Shown piece by piece: positions 20,301 through 31,060 of a stretch of DNA of 64,000 nucleotides. Both the position numbers and the translations under genes were made by a program. Source of the stretch: Pararge aegeria (Eukaryota > Arthropoda > Insecta > Lepidoptera > Nymphalidae); contig NC_053181.1 in the NCBI RefSeq assembly GCF_905163445.1, positions 4,030,001 to 4,094,000 of the forward strand, written 5' to 3'. A model generated the notes under the pieces. It ran no database searches. It saw only the letters and a list, made by a program, of their open reading frames with translations, and was not told the origin of the DNA. The first letter of the stretch is position 1; each line of letters begins with the position of its first letter.

Positions 20301-23300
20301 AATATTTTACTTATAGTAGAATAATACCTGACATTCATTAATATATTAATATACCTGACATTGTTAACAGCATACATTTAATGAAACAGGGCTGGTAAGT
20401 ATCTATTTTTAATCATATTTCCGTAAACAAACTTTCCATATTCAAGTGGATTACATTTTATTTACGCATCGGAGTTTACTTTACTACCGAAAAAAACTTA
20501 AATTTTTCACGTATTTTCCATTTTTTTTAAGTTTCGAAAATGCTTAGTCGCACTTCTATTTAAAATACTTTTCATTAATGATCAGCGTTTAGTTATACCT
20601 ACATCCGAATTACGAACCCGACATTGACTGACTGGCAGATCTAGTTTCCAATCTCAACTTGAGTAAAAGATAAAGTAACCACTAGATTAACCGCATAGAC
20701 CCTTAAAGACAGCTTAAACCCTTCTAGACCAAAGCTTTCTATATTATAGAAAGCTTTGTCCGGGAGGGTAATATTCATCTTTGAACTTAATTTAAACACT
20801 TTAGTAATATCTCAATTTACGTCAAAGATATAAATAAGAAATTAATGCAATAAATTTTATCACGACTTCCTGTTAAACAAATACAAAGTAGCAGAAGTAC
20901 GTATTATATAAGTAGCTTATAAGTAGTAGAATTTTATTTAATGAGAATTGTAAGGACATAGTGTTTTAAGAAATCAAATTTGCATGCCAATCGATAACGA
21001 TTGTAGCACTATTATACTATTGTACCCACCAAGTATGTAACTCAATCTGCAAATAAAGAAATTGAAATAGAATAGCTTACCCCATGGAACTTTTATATAA
21101 CCATCGTCATAATAAAATAACTATCATGAAAATTAAGCTTAATTTGCTATAAAATTAGCAGAAACTGTATGGTGTAATTTATAATTTCTTGAATCTTTAT
21201 ACTCCACACCAAATTTACGCCCTACAGGTAACACATTCAATACTTTGTAGATGTAATGAGAAATTTACTATTCATTGTAATATATATAAGCAATAGAAAA
21301 TAAAAAGCTTTACCAAAGATCTAAATGATGAATGGGATAAAAAGATTATGTAAATTTTACTGTTATTAAAAAACATGTGACTGAACTAAAGCAACGAGAA
21401 CTATGTAGGTACATCTACCTCAATCTTTTTCCTATTCAATATAAAATAAAAAAATATGCCAAAACATATGCTGAAGATTGCTTTAAAAATATATATCGCT
21501 GACTTAGCACAGCATCAGTTATATCCGAGGAAATGGTTAAATACCATGGTTCAATACCCATTTCCTCTTCTCAAGAAAACTTTATATTCAAGAACTTTAA
21601 AAGTTTTAATATAAAACTTATTTTAAGATTAAACGTAAATACAATCATCTCAAAATGCATTGGTTTAAACATCCTTATAGTATTTTTAAAAGACTGCTAT
21701 AAATTTTTAATTTCCAAAATACAACTTGTAGTGCTCCAAAACCTACTTTAATTAACTTACTAGCTGAAATCCAATATTCTTCCACCCACGACAGTTAAGA
21801 TATAGGTAATTGACGTAATTACAGATACAAACGAAGAAATGTTTCCTGAGCACTCATTTCTCTTAACGAGGGCAACAGACAGTAATCCAATTTTCGTTCA
21901 TAACCGCCCTCACAGTTACATAATTAGTTGATGCTTCATAGACAATGCCGTGATTTGAAATAATTAGTTACAAACATGGCTTATAAATATATGCTATGTT
22001 TGTTATGTTTCATGCACTACAAAACTAATATCAATATTGCAATGATTTGTAAGAAAGATCCATAACTACAAACAAACAATTAAAAGTATATTCGAGGTGG
22101 GGAGACGCAGATGAAATTACTGAATATGGTAGTAAAGCGTTTTAATGGAGAGAGGTCGGAGAATAAGAATTTACTTCTTGTCTTTATCACTATTCTACGA
22201 AGGTATCATTTGTGAATAATAAACGAACGAATAATTTAAAATTTACCGGCTGTGATGATAGGCACACCAAGTTAAATTTTAAATTCTATGTAATCAAACT
22301 AATCTTAAAGATTAGTTCACATTCCGATGCATTCGGCAATGTGAAGCTTTGAAAATAAAAAGAAAAATTTATTACAAAATCACTTGCAACATATAGAATC
22401 GTATGTAATGCTATTATGTCATAATGTAATTTCAGCTTTGACCATAGGTAATACAGGAGCAATATATGACCCTTTCTTGAATTAGCAAAATATAATATAT
22501 CCAATGATTTGACGTGTTTTAATTCTATCGCAATTTTTTAATACAAAACTTAACTTAGGCAGTTAAAAATCTCATTAATAGGTATAACTATTAATAGGTT
22601 TACCTAAGGTTTAAATTTCGTAATGTCAGGTTAACGATCCATGTTAATAGAATCGTTATTAACGATTATAAAGAAGAACCGCAAGTTATGTAGGTAGGTG
22701 ATACTTATCTGATAATAAGTATTTATACCTAACATAAACTTAGTAAAGAAGCCTTAAACGTTACAAGAGGTTAAAATATTATAGTTATCCGATATAGTAC
22801 AATACTTCGTAGCGTAAACATAAATGTATAATTGGATTTTGGTTAACTTAAGCACGAAATAAACGATCGCTGGGTCGGAGGCGCGGGCGATCCGCGGTTT
22901 TAACGCGGGCATATAGCCGCATCGTGTGTTCAGAGCTTTACGACGTTTAGTAAATCGGTTACAAGTAATTTGACATTCATAGATCATTAATGTTCCTATA
23001 TTAAAATGCAATTAACGATTCCAGTTTATTTACTGTAGAAATTGCACAACTGCTTTTTGTTAATGCTCGTTTAAACTAATGATTCAATAACTTGGTTTAA
23101 GATGATTCAAAAATATAAAGTAAATATAAATTATTGCGAAAGAAGACAAACATGATAAGTATTATTTATTCTTAAGAATGGATCTTCATCTAGAAAAAAA
23201 ACAAATGGAATACTTAGGTATATACTTAAATAATATGTTATACGCTGTAATAGGTCAAAACATATATTATGTAGGCACAGAAAGTTGAACACAATAATAT

Positions 23301-24435
23301 TCTACTGCGCAATTTATTATAATTTGTTGTATCATATTAAGTCTATTTTTATAAATGTTTTAATATATTCTATTTCTAGAAATGATAGTAATAATACTCT
23401 TTAAATCTACAAACAGTTCTTTACGCTATGTGTACGTTTAAATGTGAATTAAATACTCATTTTAATCGGTTCACTCAAACAAAGCCATACATATATAAGC
23501 AAAAGGACTCATTAAACGCGAGATCACAAAGACTACTGGACTTATGAAGCATACATTTTGCAAGTATGTAGTGAGGTAGGACAGTCAGCTTGTATTTATG
23601 GTAGTGGGCTCTAAGTAGATAGTCGCAATATTGTAGACACAATCGATATAATTCCGAAGATTTTGAAACTTCCAGATTTATCTATCAATGATGGACATCA
23701 GAATAAACTTAAATTGATATATAAACTGTATGTAGTTTTATTTAAAGTAGTTATACGCAGGATGTTGGGCACAGTGCCGTAGATTTCGGAAATCCCACAA
23801 AGATAAGTTCAGCTGCGCGCTGGGCCGACGGGTTGCTAATTGCAGTCAGGGCGGGCGACCCATCTCCATGCGGCCGATATTTATGGGTTATATTCGCCGG
23901 GTAGCTATGTTGCCCTGGTATTATTTGCCCCTTTCGAGGGACTTAAGCCCGCCATCCTTGGCTTTGAGACGGTGTCGGTGTCGGTTTTTCGTGTCCGTGC
24001 AGTATCCGTGTTACTCCCTGCCTCATTATGAGTGAGGGCGATCTAGTGACAGTACGGTTTCCCAGTACTGTAACTAGATGGCGCTCTTTCGATTCCATAC
24101 AAATCGTAGTAAACTTTTACGCGATCGAATAAGTAAGCGTAGGTAGAAAATCTCAAACTTGGCACTAGAAGTCGATGCCTATAAGTTGATATGACGATTG
24201 TCCTCGAGCCAGTTCTTGAAATAATTGCCCATTATAGTGAGCGGCAGTTATCGACACCGAATTGCACAACCGTTGACACCGCAAACTTGTAAGCCTATAC
24301 AGGGTGTCTCGTTACGTATTCGCATCAGCGGTGACCCTCAACCGCATACTAGGGAATCAAGCGGCTTAGACAGTTAAATTCTAAATTCAACATTTATTTA
24401 AGCCATGTTTTTTTCTATCAATATTATCATAACAA
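20301..24435. other. AT-rich Rab32 intron with two GC-rich islands; no exon assigned
   Basis: Mostly unique-looking AT-rich sequence. A short GC-rich block at 22,860-22,925 and a larger one at 23,770-24,150 stand out. The latter contains 'tctagtgacagtacggtttc' / 'ctagatggcgctctttcgat', which recurs reversed near 56,830 and so is repeat-derived. Frames of 60-85 codons here lack supporting splice context. Confidence 0.45.
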
Positions 24436-24439
24436 TCTA

Positions 24440-24700
24440 CTACCGGCCAACTACAGCGCACGAGTCTCCTCGCACAATTCCAAGTATCGGATCGGAAGAC
24501 TAAACACGCCTTTTGAGAACATTATAAAGAACTCTCGGGCACGCAGGTTTTCTCACGATGTTTTCCTTCGCCGTTAAAGAAGGTGATATTTTAATGGCTT
24601 AAAACGCACATAACTTAGAAAAGTTAGAGGTGCAGACTAAGACTCGAACTTGTCTCACCGAAAGTGAAGCCTAAGTCCTTATCACTAGGCTATCATGTCT
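24440..24700 (-). repeat. SINE-B copy
   Basis: 'caggttttctcacgatgttt', 'aacgcacataacttagaaaa' and 'gttagaggtgca' run in the minus-strand order, ending at a decayed tRNA-like head near 24,660-24,695. Confidence 0.75.
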
Positions 24701-25384
24701 TTATTTTGTTTTAAAGTGATAATAATTGATAGACCAAGCCGATGGCCTGATGTAGAAAACCAAATTGGTATTATTACCAAATCTGTAAATAATCCGGCCA
24801 AGCCTTTCAGACAGGAATAAGTGGCGGTAGTATTTCCCCGGAAGTGCTCTATCAAAAAAAGTTTTACCACTGCTAAAACCACTTCATGGGAGAGCCGCAA
24901 ATTCAAATTTATTTAATTTAAATCGGTTTAGAATAAGTACTTTAGAAACGACTAGTTTGTCCGTTTGTAGTTACTCTAACACCTCAAAAAATGTGTGAAA
25001 AAGTTTTGTATGTACAGATACCTGCAAAAAAAATTTGATAGTAATATATTGCGTATAAAAACGGGATTAAGTCACCATAAAGTTATGTTCAAAATATTGT
25101 GCATGTTAATGATTGACGCCGGACGCAAGTTAAATAATCAATCTTATTAAAAATCGTCGATAGCAGATTGAATTAAGTAGCGCTAAAAGTGTCTAAAGAT
25201 ATCTAATTAGTATTTGCTACAATAACATATATTTCCTATATTTCCTACAGGAAAAAGTAAGGAAAAGAATAGAGCTAGTAAATGAAATTTGCCATCGGGA
25301 GATTAATTTCAGATATTAATTATCAACACCGTGTAGGTACGATCTTCGTAACTACGTAGGCCTACATAACATATTTGTAGCGGT

Positions 25385-25690
25385 GATAGCCTTATAGTTA
25401 GAGCTTTGGCATGCACTCCTAGCTTTTTGGAGTTATGAGCGTTTGTTATTTATGCAATTAAAATATAATTTGCTTTAACGCTGGAGGAAGATATAGATCG
25501 TGAAAAAACCTGGATGCCTAAAAGTTCTCTGTAACGTTCTTAAAAGCGTGTGAAGCGTGTGAATCATCACTGGGCTAGCGTGGTAGACTACGGCCTAAAC
25601 CCTTCTCATTCTGAGAAGAGACCCGTGCTCTGTAGTGGCATTCTGAGAGGAGACCCGTGCTCTGTAGTGGTGGTAGTAATGGGTGAATGA
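25385..25690 (+). repeat. SINE-B copy with short internal duplication
   Basis: Standard SINE-B blocks ('acgctggaggaagatataga', 'ggtagactacggcctaaacc'). The 3' end repeats 'gagacccgtgctctgtagtg' twice in tandem (25,617 and 25,650). Confidence 0.7.
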
Positions 25691-25867
25691 TGATAAATAT
25701 GATACTTGAAGGGTACAAAGCTAGAACGATTTATACTGTCTCGATCTTAAGGTTTTCAGGATAACGTGATATTATAAACTGCAACTAATAAAACTATATG
25801 TAGGATTTTCACATTAAAATTAAGATTGATTTCTTTGTGTATCTTATAGGATGAAAATAGAGCGATG

Positions 25868-25985
25868 TAAAGTCAAATTCAAATATTTCTTTATTCGAAT
25901 GTGCCTATGCGAATATGTTTAAATTCGTATAGATGGCACTTTTGATGCGTCGATTACATACAAAATGTCTACGTATTGTATTACT
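25868..25985 (-). repeat. LINE 3'-tail fragment
   Basis: 'agatggcacttttgatgcgt' within the reverse-tail context shared with 19,930 and 61,560. Confidence 0.5.
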
Positions 25986-26179
25986 GACACACTCAGAATG
26001 TTATCATTTTATCTTCTCAAATAATTCGTAGTTAATTCTCACAGTACAAGCTTTTGGTTCTTGCGTCAAATAATAAAGCTTACGGAATATCACTAAAGAT
26101 AATAAAAAAATAAAAAAAGCTAAAGAGCTGTTTTTAAAGACCCTTTAAATTAAAAACTTTAAACACTCTATTTCATCTT

Positions 26180-26475
26180 TAACGATCCATTATCGCGGCC
26201 AATTACGTGCTCTAGATTGAAAAATGTTTAAGTCGTAGTCCACCACGCTTGCCAAATGCGAATTGGTGGAATTAACATACCTTTGAGAACATAATGGAGA
26301 ACTCTCAGGCATGCAAGTTTGCTCACGATGCTTTCATTCACCGTTGAGTGATGTTTAATTTGCCTAAATTAAAAACGAACATATCTAGACAGAATTAGAG
26401 ATTCGTGCTGAGAATCGACCGCATTCCCTCCGAAAGACAAGCCGAAGCCCTAACGAGACTGCCACTGCTTATATG
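26180..26475 (-). repeat. SINE-B copy
   Basis: 'tagtccaccacgcttgccaa', 'ctcaggcatgcaagtttgct' and a head remnant at 26,410-26,470, in minus-strand order. Confidence 0.7.
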
Positions 26476-26785
26476 TTTACGAACTCTTTATGAATCAATT
26501 AATTTTCTTATTTATGTAACAAATAAACAAAGTAAATAAAGAGTTAGAAATTCAATCGGGATATTGGCATAAGCTTTTATATATATATATATAGATACTT
26601 TTTAAAATTGAGGAGATTTAAATGTTTTCTCGATAAGCTTTGTCATTGAGTGTTGAAATGTTAATGCTTCTCACAAAGTCACCTTATTTTGCCCTTCACA
26701 TTCTATATTTCGAATAAATATTTATTTATTGATAAAATATGCTTCTTTAGCTAAGTGGCGATTATCAACTCTAGTAATAAAACAT

Positions 26786-27872
26786 GAGGATACATCCTCA
26801 AACTAAACAGGCCATTATAGTTTCTATGTCCCTTTTCCAAGTGGATATATAAGGATAAATCCTCAAACTAAACAGGCCATTATAGTTTCTATGTCCCTTT
26901 TCCAAGTGGATATATAAGGATAAATCCTCAAACTAAACAGGTCATTAAAGTTTCTATGTCCCTTTTCCAAGTGGATATATAAGGATAAATCCTCAAACTA
27001 AACAGGTCATTAAAGTTTCTATGTCCCTTTTCCAAGTGGATATATAAGGATAAATCCTCAAACTAAACAGGTCATTAAAGTTTCTATGTCCCTTTTCTAA
27101 GTGGATATATAAGGATAAATCCTCAAACTAAACAGGTCATTAAAGTTTCTATGTCCCTTTTCTAAGTGGATATATAAGGATAAATCCTCAAACTAAACAG
27201 GTCATTAAAGTTTCTATGTCCCTTTTCTAAGTGGATATATAAGGATAAATCCTCAAACTAAACAGGTCATTAAAGTTTCTATGTCCCTTTTCCAAGTGGA
27301 TATATAAGGATAAATCCTCAAACTAAACAGGCCATTATAGTTTCTATGTCCCTTTTCTAAGTGGATATATAAGGATAAATCCTCAAACAAAACAGGTCAT
27401 TAAAGTTTCTATGTCCCTTTTCCAAGTGGATATATAAGGATAAATCCTCAAACTAAACAGGCCATTATAGTTTCTATGTCCCTTTTCCAAGTGGATATAT
27501 AAGGATAAATCCTCAAACTAAACAGGCCATTATAGTTTCTATGTCCCTTTTCTAAGTGGATATATAAGGATAAATCCTCAAACTAAACAGGTCATTAAAG
27601 TTTCTATGTCCCTTTTCCAAGTGGATATATAAGGATAAATCCTCAAACTAAACAGGCCATTATAGTTTCTATGTCCCTTTTCTAAGTGGATATATAAGGA
27701 TAAATCCTCAAACTAAACAGGTCATTAAAGTTTCTATGTCCCTTTTCCAAGTGGATATATAAGGATAAATCCTCAAACTAAACAGGCCATTATAGTTTCT
27801 ATGTCCCTTTTCTAAGTGGATATATAAGGATAAATCCTCAAATTAAACAGGCCATTATAGTTTCCATGTCCC
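26786..27872. repeat. 65-bp satellite, 17 tandem units
   Basis: The period is exactly 65 bp (for example unit starts 26,851, 26,916, 26,981). Each unit contains AGGATAAATCCT, an inverted repeat, then 'cctcaaactaaacagg', 'tttctatgtccctttt' and 'aagtggatatata'. Units vary mainly at two linked sites: GCCATTATAG or GTCATTAAAG, and TTCCAAG or TTCTAAG. The array lies inside the Rab32 intron. First and last units are slightly diverged. There are no spacers and no adjacent cas-like genes; it is not a CRISPR array. Confidence 0.97.
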
Positions 27873-28009
27873 TAATTAAGTGAGTGCACAATTTTTGTGT
27901 AGTCTAATCGGAATTTTAGCCTTTGAGGCAAATAGTGTAAAAGTATCAGGTGATAGCGGGTTAACCTAGTTGGGGTATAGCAGGTATCATTGTAAGCGTG
28001 GGACGTTAT

Positions 28010-28360
28010 AGGCAGCGAATGATGACATCCGCAGCCTATTGACGTGCCACTAATGGGCAAGGGCCTTGTCTCTCATAGAAGAGACGGTTTGAAAGCATGG
28101 ACCCTACAGCTACAATGCGGGTTGGTGGGCTTTAACGACTGTTATCACAAGTTAGTGATAATAGCCGAAACCGACGGCTTAATATGCTCTCCAAAGCCAG
28201 GTTGGGCATTACGAATTTTCTAACTTCGAACTGGTACTGGAAATTATTTAAGTGAAAAAAATACCTGTCTTTTTCGGCCTGGACCGGGATTTAAACCCAG
28301 GATCTCGTAATCCTTTGTTGCATTACTTGCTTACCACTAGACCAACGAGGCTGGTTATTC
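28010..28360 (-). repeat. third tRNA-derived SINE
   Basis: The minus strand begins with a tRNA-like head: 'cctcgttggtctagtggtaa' (A box) and 'cctgggtttaaatcccggtc' (B box). The body has 'aaaaagacaggtattttttt' and 'gaagttagaaaattcgt'. Fragments of the same body occur near 56,335-56,390 and 58,470. A 62-codon frame within it is not a gene. Confidence 0.7.
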
Positions 28361-28434
28361 AAATAGTGTAAAAAAAATACCTATATTTTTGCATTCAATA
28401 TTAGTGGCTAAAATAATTATAACTAATCTAATAA

Positions 28435-28585
28435 ATCTAATAAATCTTCTCGGTAGAATCTGCCTTCCGAACCGGTGGTAGAATCACTACAAACAGACAG
28501 ACTTGATGTTTCAAAAGTGCTTATATTAGGCCTACTTGAAACAAAAGAATTTTGAATTTTGAATTTTTGAATTTTAATGCAAAAT
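28435..28585 (-). repeat. LINE 3'-tail fragment
   Basis: Reverse of the 'gtctgtttgtagt' tail family: 'cggtagaatctgccttccga', 'gtggtagaatcactacaaac', ending in repeated 'gaattttgaattt' at 28,550-28,576. Confidence 0.65.
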
Positions 28586-29700
28586 TATTATTCATTCAGC
28601 TGCTCTGAATCGAATTATCGATAGAATATGTACCAAAGTCATAGACGACTATTCTATACTATAGACCATAGTGAACTAGAATGTTTTACTATCCACCTTC
28701 CAGACATCAAACAACACGTAAAAAAACCTTGTTTTTTTTCTTAAAAAGTGTCCTGTATGTTACCTTGAATAAGAGCCCTAACTGGATGGGTACACTAGTT
28801 TGAATCCATTATAATAGGTATCCTTCTTGTCAGTCCTGGGTCCGAAATTCGCACTCAATATTAATGATGCATATTCAATTAGGTACCTACGTCATAAAAG
28901 CAAAATACCTTAAGTAGTCTTGTTAAACTAAGACAGCGCCACAAAATTTAAAAAGCAACGACACCGAAATAAAATCCTTTGTACAATCCGAAAACATGAA
29001 TTCGGACGTGCGTCATTTGCAATATTTCAATAAAGCTTTAAAGGATAAATTAACATTTGAAATTCTAAAATCATTTAACATAAAAATCGGCCGCATCTCA
29101 AAAAACTACTTTTAAATTCATTATAACAAAAAATATATAGAATACAAAACACTAAGATGTCAAACCAGTACGTAAATAATAAAAAAAAATGCCGCGATCG
29201 TATAAAATAAAAAAAGTCGTGTTTATGGAGCCTTAGAACATTTCAAAAGTAGTAAAATGTGATGTTAGAGATAACAATTTGGAATTTATAATTTGTTTAC
29301 AATTTCTTTAACCTACTTTTTATCGTCCAATAGTATTTAAAATTATCGGAAATGTTTTTAAAAGATTAAAATCCGGCCGAATAATCACAACGTAGTGCAT
29401 AAAATAAACCTATTATAACGTAATGCTTTTCAGTAATAGGGGAAAGTAAAATTATAACGGTTCATTGACCAGCGATTATGAATGAAAGTAGGTAACAACG
29501 AAGCTTTAACTTAATAAAACCTGGTTTAATGAAGCGGTTATTTATTCACCTTTAGTTTAGTGACGAGTAATATTTTTGACGACCGATATTTAATATTCGT
29601 ATACACCTGCATAATTTAGGTAAAAGCCTACCTATGGCTATAGAACACTTGTCTAAACAAGCACTGTCTCATTGTTGAAATGCAAAGCACACGGGCAGGC
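28586..29700. other. no gene seen; AT-rich intron
   Basis: No recognisable repeat boundary or exon. The sequence is AT-rich up to the CpG-rich block that starts near 29,700. Confidence 0.5.
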
Positions 29701-29772
29701 AAGCTTGGCGTGTACTCACGAAGGGCATACTGGAGGGTCCTTCCTTGTAAACTATCGTGAAATGAAACGTAC

Positions 29773-29862
29773 AGGATACAACAGCGACGTCTCCGCGCTG
29801 AAGCCGCAGCACTCGCACACCGTCAGGTAGCACTCGTCAGCTGCGGTCTCCTCGAAGGTCAT
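29773..29862 (-). CDS. Rab32: Rab32 candidate alternative first exon (30 aa, Cys-rich)
   Basis: The ATG at 29,862 starts a 30-codon frame ending at a phase-0 donor (CCT/gtacgt), so it can join core exon 1 (4,584-4,797) in frame. The peptide begins MTFEETAADECYLTVCECC and has four cysteines within nine residues. Its reading frame closes 12 bases past the donor, so splicing is required. A second strong donor (TTC/gtgagt at 29,720) lies just beyond and would pair with an ATG at 29,728 (a three-codon exon). Support is the frame, phase, G+C content and location 62 bp downstream of the larger first exon. It might also be 5' untranslated sequence. Confidence 0.5.
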
Positions 29863-29923
29863 GGCGCGCGCGCATCGCACGGGCAGACTGCGCCCACTGA
29901 CCGCGCACGCGACGTTAACTCAC

Positions 29924-30895
29924 CGATTCGTCGTCGTTCTCAGCCTTGTGCTCCGGCTCGATGAGGTCTCCGTAGGCCGGCATCGTGTCGGCGCACCCCT
30001 CCTCCTCCGTCTCGTTGTTCTCGGTCGACTGCGGCGGCGCGGACGACTGCGCCGCCAGAGCGAGCCGCTGCCGGGCGAGCGCCACCGCCTCCTCCAGCGA
30101 CCCCACCTCACCCCCGCCCTCCTCCGCGTCCTCATCGTCGTCGTCGTCGTCGTCGTCACGGTCCTCCGACATCGCGGGGGACGTCTGCGCGACGAATGCG
30201 ATGCGACGCTTCAAGGAATCTCCGGGTCCCGACTCCTCGATCGGCTTCTGAATTTCAGTTTTACTGCGCCTCTTCCAAGCCTCCTTCGTGAAACACCGCA
30301 TTGCCACCGGATGCTCGACCGCTAAAGTGATGAACGGAGGCTCCGGCGATCCGGACTCCGGAACGGGGTCGTTAGTATTTTGCTCCGAATTATCCGTGGG
30401 GGGCGGCTCCTGTTTTTCAGGTTCTAAACTCATTTCGAGAATCGGTTTTTCGTCGAGTTTCGAATCGGATTCGAGTTCGATGTCGGGGTCCATATCCAGC
30501 TCGGGGTCCATGTCGGTCGAGGAGGGCGTGGAGCTCTCCACGCGTCGCTTCCCGATAGTGCTCATTCGTTTGAGCAAGCCGGTTTTCTTCTTGCTCGCCG
30601 ACGGCGAGCTGTCAGTGCTCCGCGACGACGCGGCGTTCGCCGAGTCTGCGCGTTGTTTTTTGTTTTTCCTACGCATAGTGCGTTCGCCTCGCACGATCTC
30701 ACTGTCCGATACTGAGGATTTAGTCGAGCCGCTGCGCTTGAGCGAAGCGAAGTGGAAGGGCGAGCCGGAGCGGAAAGACGAGCGGAGCGAGCTCAGGGCG
30801 CGCTTGAAGCGGGTGGGCCGGGAGCCGGGGCTGCGCTCGGGGGCGGAGTGCGGGCCGGGGGACGCGGGGAGGAGCGGGGGCTCGTCGTCCCGCAT
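29924..30895 (-). CDS. Rab32: Rab32 long alternative first exon (324 aa, disordered)
   Basis: The exon holds 324 codons, from an ATG in good context (ccaccATGcgg) to a phase-0 donor (TCG/gtgagt) that matches the Rab32 core acceptor. The product has no folded domain I recognise. Residues 1-75 are rich in Pro/Arg/Ser with a basic Ser-rich block (FKRALSSLRSSFRSGSPFHF). Then come a Lys/Arg block (MRRKNKKQR), KKKTGLLKRMSTIGKRR, and a long acidic and Pro-rich middle. Next come SLKRRIAFVAQTSPAMSEDR, an eight-Asp run coded by GAC repeats and a helical Ala/Leu segment. The open frame extends 36 codons upstream without an ATG; the MRDDEP start is chosen for its context. Fly Rab32 gene models also include long N-terminal extensions (from memory). 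It would make a ~500-residue Rab. Antisense frames over this exon are shadows. Confidence 0.78.
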
Positions 30896-31060
30896 GGTGG
30901 TGCGTCGAGCGCGCCGCTCTGACTGCCGGGCGCGCAGGGGGCCTCGCCGCGCGCCGCGGCCTTGCGCCTGATCAGCGCGGAACCTCGGATAAACATTCGA
31001 CAAGGTCCAGCGCGAGCCAATCCGATAAGGGTGGCGGTGGGCAGATACACCAAAACTGAC

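Larger units (their letters stand above)
29700..31060 (-). promoter_or_regulatory. Rab32: CpG-rich block over two Rab32 first exons
   Basis: Base composition shifts sharply from about 35% to about 60% G+C with many CpG. Two phase-0 first-exon candidates lie within it. In this otherwise AT-rich window it is the only large CpG-rich region, fitting a coding-plus-promoter block. No TATA box is evident and transcription start sites cannot be placed by eye. Confidence 0.5.

Noticed and set aside
23840..24031. 63-codon plus-strand frame in a GC-rich block
   Set aside because: No recognisable domain and no donor/acceptor; the neighbouring sequence is repeat-derived.
26786..27872. Regular array considered as CRISPR
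   Set aside because: Units are contiguous 65-bp monomers without unique spacers, in a eukaryotic intron; it is a satellite.
29861..30971. Long plus-strand frames (up to 227 codons) over the CpG-rich block
   Set aside because: They are antisense to the Rab32 long first exon. High G+C removes stops; the Ser/Arg-rich translations are shadows and have no splice or start support.
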